Shown here one piece after another: positions 7,286-9,179 of a stretch of DNA of 9,179 bases. Source of the stretch: JAIBBG01 sp043748015 (GTDB lineage Bacteria; Bacteroidota; Bacteroidia; Flavobacteriales_D; Sanyastnellaceae); the NCBI GenBank assembly GCA_043748015.1, contig JAYTOA010000078.1, positions 1-9,179 on the forward strand, given 5' to 3'. A program made the translations under genes and the position numbers. The notes under the pieces were generated by a model. That model was not told where the DNA came from, made no database searches, and was given only the letters and a program-made list of their open reading frames with translations. How positions within the stretch are numbered: the first letter of the stretch is position 1; every line of letters begins with the position of its first letter.

Positions 7286-8833
7286 ATGAAGATGAAAAAA
7301 CTTTTTTCAATCGCTATCGGTTTTTCTACATTGGTTATTCCTACACCTGCTACATCCCAGAATTTTTTGGATGAATCATTTGGCATCAATGGCATCGCAA
7401 CTTTCGGTCTTGGAATTTCCTATGAAGAACTTTCCGGAATGGATATCCAGACGGATGGAAAAATTGTTGCGGTTGGCATGGACGCTGAACCGGATTACAA
7501 CCAGGCCATTGTTTTACGCACAATGCCAGATGGCTCAGCTGATAATACATTTGGTAGTAATGGAGTCGTGCATATAGGCGCACTAGCTGAGGATATCAGT
7601 ACAGATTTATTCGATATACGCATTGCACCCGATGGCAAAATTGTCGCATGTGGAAAAACCTTTGAATTTGGCAGTGCTTACTTAGTTGTGCGGTTGCTGT
7701 CCGACGGAACACCGGATAATTCGTTTGGCATAAACGGCATCGTGAAATTTGTAGCTGACGCAACAGCGATATACACCAAGAGTTACAGCCTAGACTTTCA
7801 ATCGGATGGCAGCATTGTCCTTGCAGGAGAGCTATACCAAAATGGCGACAATGACTGGGAAGGAAGCGTGATGAAACTCAACAGCGATGGTTCAGTGGAC
7901 ACTTCTTTTGGCACCGGTGGTGCCTATATTCTTGATCCTGATGATTACGAAGATGAGATCGTTTCTGTTGCCGTTGATGGGCAAAACAGGATTGTATTTA
8001 CAGGCAAGGTGAGGGAATCAGGAGATCAGTTTGTTGTGGGACGATTAACAGCAAACGGTTTGCCTGATGCATCGTTTGGAGGCATCGGTTATGTATATGC
8101 TATCGATGGTGGATACGGAAGAGATGTAATTGTCACTTCAACCGGCGACATACTTGCAGTAGGTTTTAGTCCTTATGGCGGTACGGGCGAACAGGACATG
8201 GTGCTTGTGCGCTTCAACGACGATGGCACTTTAGACAATGAATTTGGAGAAGCAGGAATTCGTTTCCACGAATTAGAACCATACACGACGCTAGGCTACC
8301 AGGTAGTTGAAATGCCTGACGGGACTTATCTTATGGGATCAGTCTTTGGCGACCTCAATGAATATTCGGAATTTATGCTCACTCGGTATGCGGTCAACGG
8401 AGACCTAATGACAACATTCGGCAACAATGGAAACGTACAGACCCAAGGTCTTGAGATCAGTGCCGACGACCTATCCGGAATCGGTCTTGTAGTGCAGCCC
8501 GATGGAAAAATACTTCTCTCGTCAAGAACTAATGCCACCGGCAATGGCGATGGAATCATCGTACGTTTTATGGGCGACGCGGCAAATGCAGTTAATGAAA
8601 CAGGAGAACAAAGCGTATCACTTCGGCCCAACCCCGCGAAAGATGTGATCACAATAAAATCTTCGATGCCTGCCGAATCAGTGTCCATTCTTGATGTTGG
8701 TGGGAAACTTATTTTTACACAAAACATGACATCGAATATTATCGATATAACCTCACTCCCTGCGGGTATATACAGTATGCGCCTAACGATGAGCCACGAA
8801 AGTGAAGTGATAAGAATGTTTGTGAAGGAATAG
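7286..8833 (+). CDS. Delta-60 repeat protein with T9SS type A sorting domain
   Basis: This 515-residue secreted protein was given its start at ATG 7286 (MKMKKLF; ATG 7292 is equally possible) because a signal peptide follows directly, SIAIGFSTLVIPTPATSQ, and because a promoter lies inside the longer open frame. Seven delta-60 repeats follow, each opening with a D-x-x-F-G type motif at residues 29, 86, 144, 205, 261, 317 and 375, a spacing of 56-61 residues. Each also has a PDGKI-x-x-x-G type strand (QTDGKIVAVG, APDGKIVACG, QPDGKILLSS). The repeats probably fold as a beta-propeller-like domain. The tail from about 443 is a T9SS type A domain (RPNPAKD, SILDVGGKLIF, SLPAGIYSMRL), so it is probably exported and anchored at the cell surface. 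The ligand or role is unknown. The gene appears intact and independent of the hydrolase genes. Confidence 0.9.
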   Translation: MKMKKLFSIAIGFSTLVIPTPATSQNFLDESFGINGIATFGLGISYEELSGMDIQTDGKIVAVGMDAEPDYNQAIVLRTMPDGSADNTFGSNGVVHIGALAEDISTDLFDIRIAPDGKIVACGKTFEFGSAYLVVRLLSDGTPDNSFGINGIVKFVADATAIYTKSYSLDFQSDGSIVLAGELYQNGDNDWEGSVMKLNSDGSVDTSFGTGGAYILDPDDYEDEIVSVAVDGQNRIVFTGKVRESGDQFVVGRLTANGLPDASFGGIGYVYAIDGGYGRDVIVTSTGDILAVGFSPYGGTGEQDMVLVRFNDDGTLDNEFGEAGIRFHELEPYTTLGYQVVEMPDGTYLMGSVFGDLNEYSEFMLTRYAVNGDLMTTFGNNGNVQTQGLEISADDLSGIGLVVQPDGKILLSSRTNATGNGDGIIVRFMGDAANAVNETGEQSVSLRPNPAKDVITIKSSMPAESVSILDVGGKLIFTQNMTSNIIDITSLPAGIYSMRLTMSHESEVIRMFVKE

Positions 8834-8995
8834 GTTAGAACTCCCAACTCTCTATTTTATAGATTCCACTTAAGCAGAATAGGATTTTAACACGAGGAGA
8901 TTCAAAGTTGCGCTCATGAAGACCCGGATTTTTAGGGAGACGATTTTTGTAACGAAGGGTGTCACTCAAAAAAGAGAAATTCAATTTCCAGCCTC

Positions 8996-9022
8996 CCCGA
9001 TAGTGCGGGTTTGTAACCACTA
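8996..9022 (+). repeat. Third REP-like copy, stem damaged by a 3-base loss
   Basis: CCCGATAGTGCGGGTTTGTA resembles the left unit at 7070 in the same orientation. The right arm reads ACC then ACTA; inserting CGC between them would give a perfect palindrome with TAGTGCGGGT around a five-base loop. The stem therefore seems to have lost exactly three bases. Confidence 0.5.
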
Positions 9023-9099
9023 GTGTTCGGAACCTTGACAAGCGCTTGATTTCAATTATAAACACGTCCAAAGGCGAACTTGTCAGTGCCTGATATAGC

Positions 9100-9129
9100 T
9101 TGACCGTTTTAGAAGTGTAATTAACTTTT
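9100..9129 (+). promoter_or_regulatory. Possible weak promoter near the window end
   Basis: TTG at 9100-9102 and TAACTTTT at 9122-9129 are 19 bases apart, close to the Bacteroidota pattern but with T in place of the final G. It would serve an ATG at 9144. Such AT-rich matches arise easily by chance. Confidence 0.25.
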
Positions 9130-9143
9130 AAAACAGTAATAGG

Positions 9144-9179
9144 ATGACAAGAACAGACACATTCACATTAAGCCGTCAA
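9144..9179 (+). CDS. Possible start of a further gene, 3' partial
   Basis: An ATG follows AGG and opens a frame of 12 codons (MTRTDTFTLSRQ) that runs off the window with no stop. The possible promoter at 9100-9129 lies just upstream. The stretch is too short to identify, and no signal peptide is evident. Confidence 0.25.
   Translation, partial: MTRTDTFTLSRQ

Larger units (their letters stand above)
8834..9143. other. Non-coding region with decayed REP-like repeat
   Basis: No credible gene is seen in these 310 bases. They contain the REP-like remnant at 8996-9022 and a possible weak promoter near the right end. A 78-codon frame on the minus strand (8835-9071) runs through the repeat; it has no signal peptide, family or promoter and is judged chance or a repeat remnant. 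No clear terminator follows the stop at 8833. Confidence 0.5.

Noticed and set aside
8835..9071. 78-codon open frame on the minus strand
   Set aside because: It crosses a REP-like unit, has no recognisable domain or signal and no promoter, and reads as repeat-derived sequence. I could not exclude a fragment of a repeated element.

Overview
The window looks like Bacteroidota chromosome. Three gene products end in a type A sorting domain of the type IX secretion system (T9SS), which is essentially restricted to that phylum. The promoter found before the last gene also fits the Bacteroidota consensus (TTTG, 19 nt, TAnnTTTG). Base composition is AT-rich and Shine-Dalgarno signals are weak, as expected. 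Every convincing gene is on the + strand. No rRNA, tRNA, CRISPR array or transposase gene was seen.

Layout. (1) 1-2766: a large secreted glycoside hydrolase of clan GH-A type, cut off by the window at its 5' end and carrying a T9SS tail. (2) 2763-3236: a small putative lipoprotein whose start overlaps the hydrolase stop (ATGA). (3) 3280-3888: a signal-peptide protein that looks like an outer-membrane beta-barrel. (4) 3885-6263: a second copy of the hydrolase, now broken. About 0.72 kb of the barrel is missing relative to the first copy, there is a one-base frameshift near 4950 and an in-frame TAA at 5766, but the T9SS tail is still readable. (5) 6269-6979: another signal-peptide beta-barrel-like protein, starting 5 nt after the broken gene. 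(6) 6980-7285: an intergenic region with an inverted pair of REP-like hairpins and a good promoter. (7) 7286-8833: a seven-repeat delta-60 (beta-propeller-like) T9SS cargo protein. (8) 8834-9179: mostly non-coding, with a decayed third REP-like copy and perhaps the first codons of a further gene at 9144.

How it fits together. Genes 1 to 5 are tightly packed and probably form one transcription unit: a duplicated secreted hydrolase, each copy followed by small envelope proteins. This suggests a surface polysaccharide-degrading or glycan-modifying locus, but no SusC/SusD pair is in view and the substrate cannot be read from the sequence. The delta-60 gene has its own promoter and is probably unrelated in function.

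The most interesting signals are the tandem hydrolase paralogs, with a patchwork of very high and low identity that suggests gene conversion and a chimeric, decayed second copy, and the REPIN-like element. I see no firm evidence for a wholly new system.
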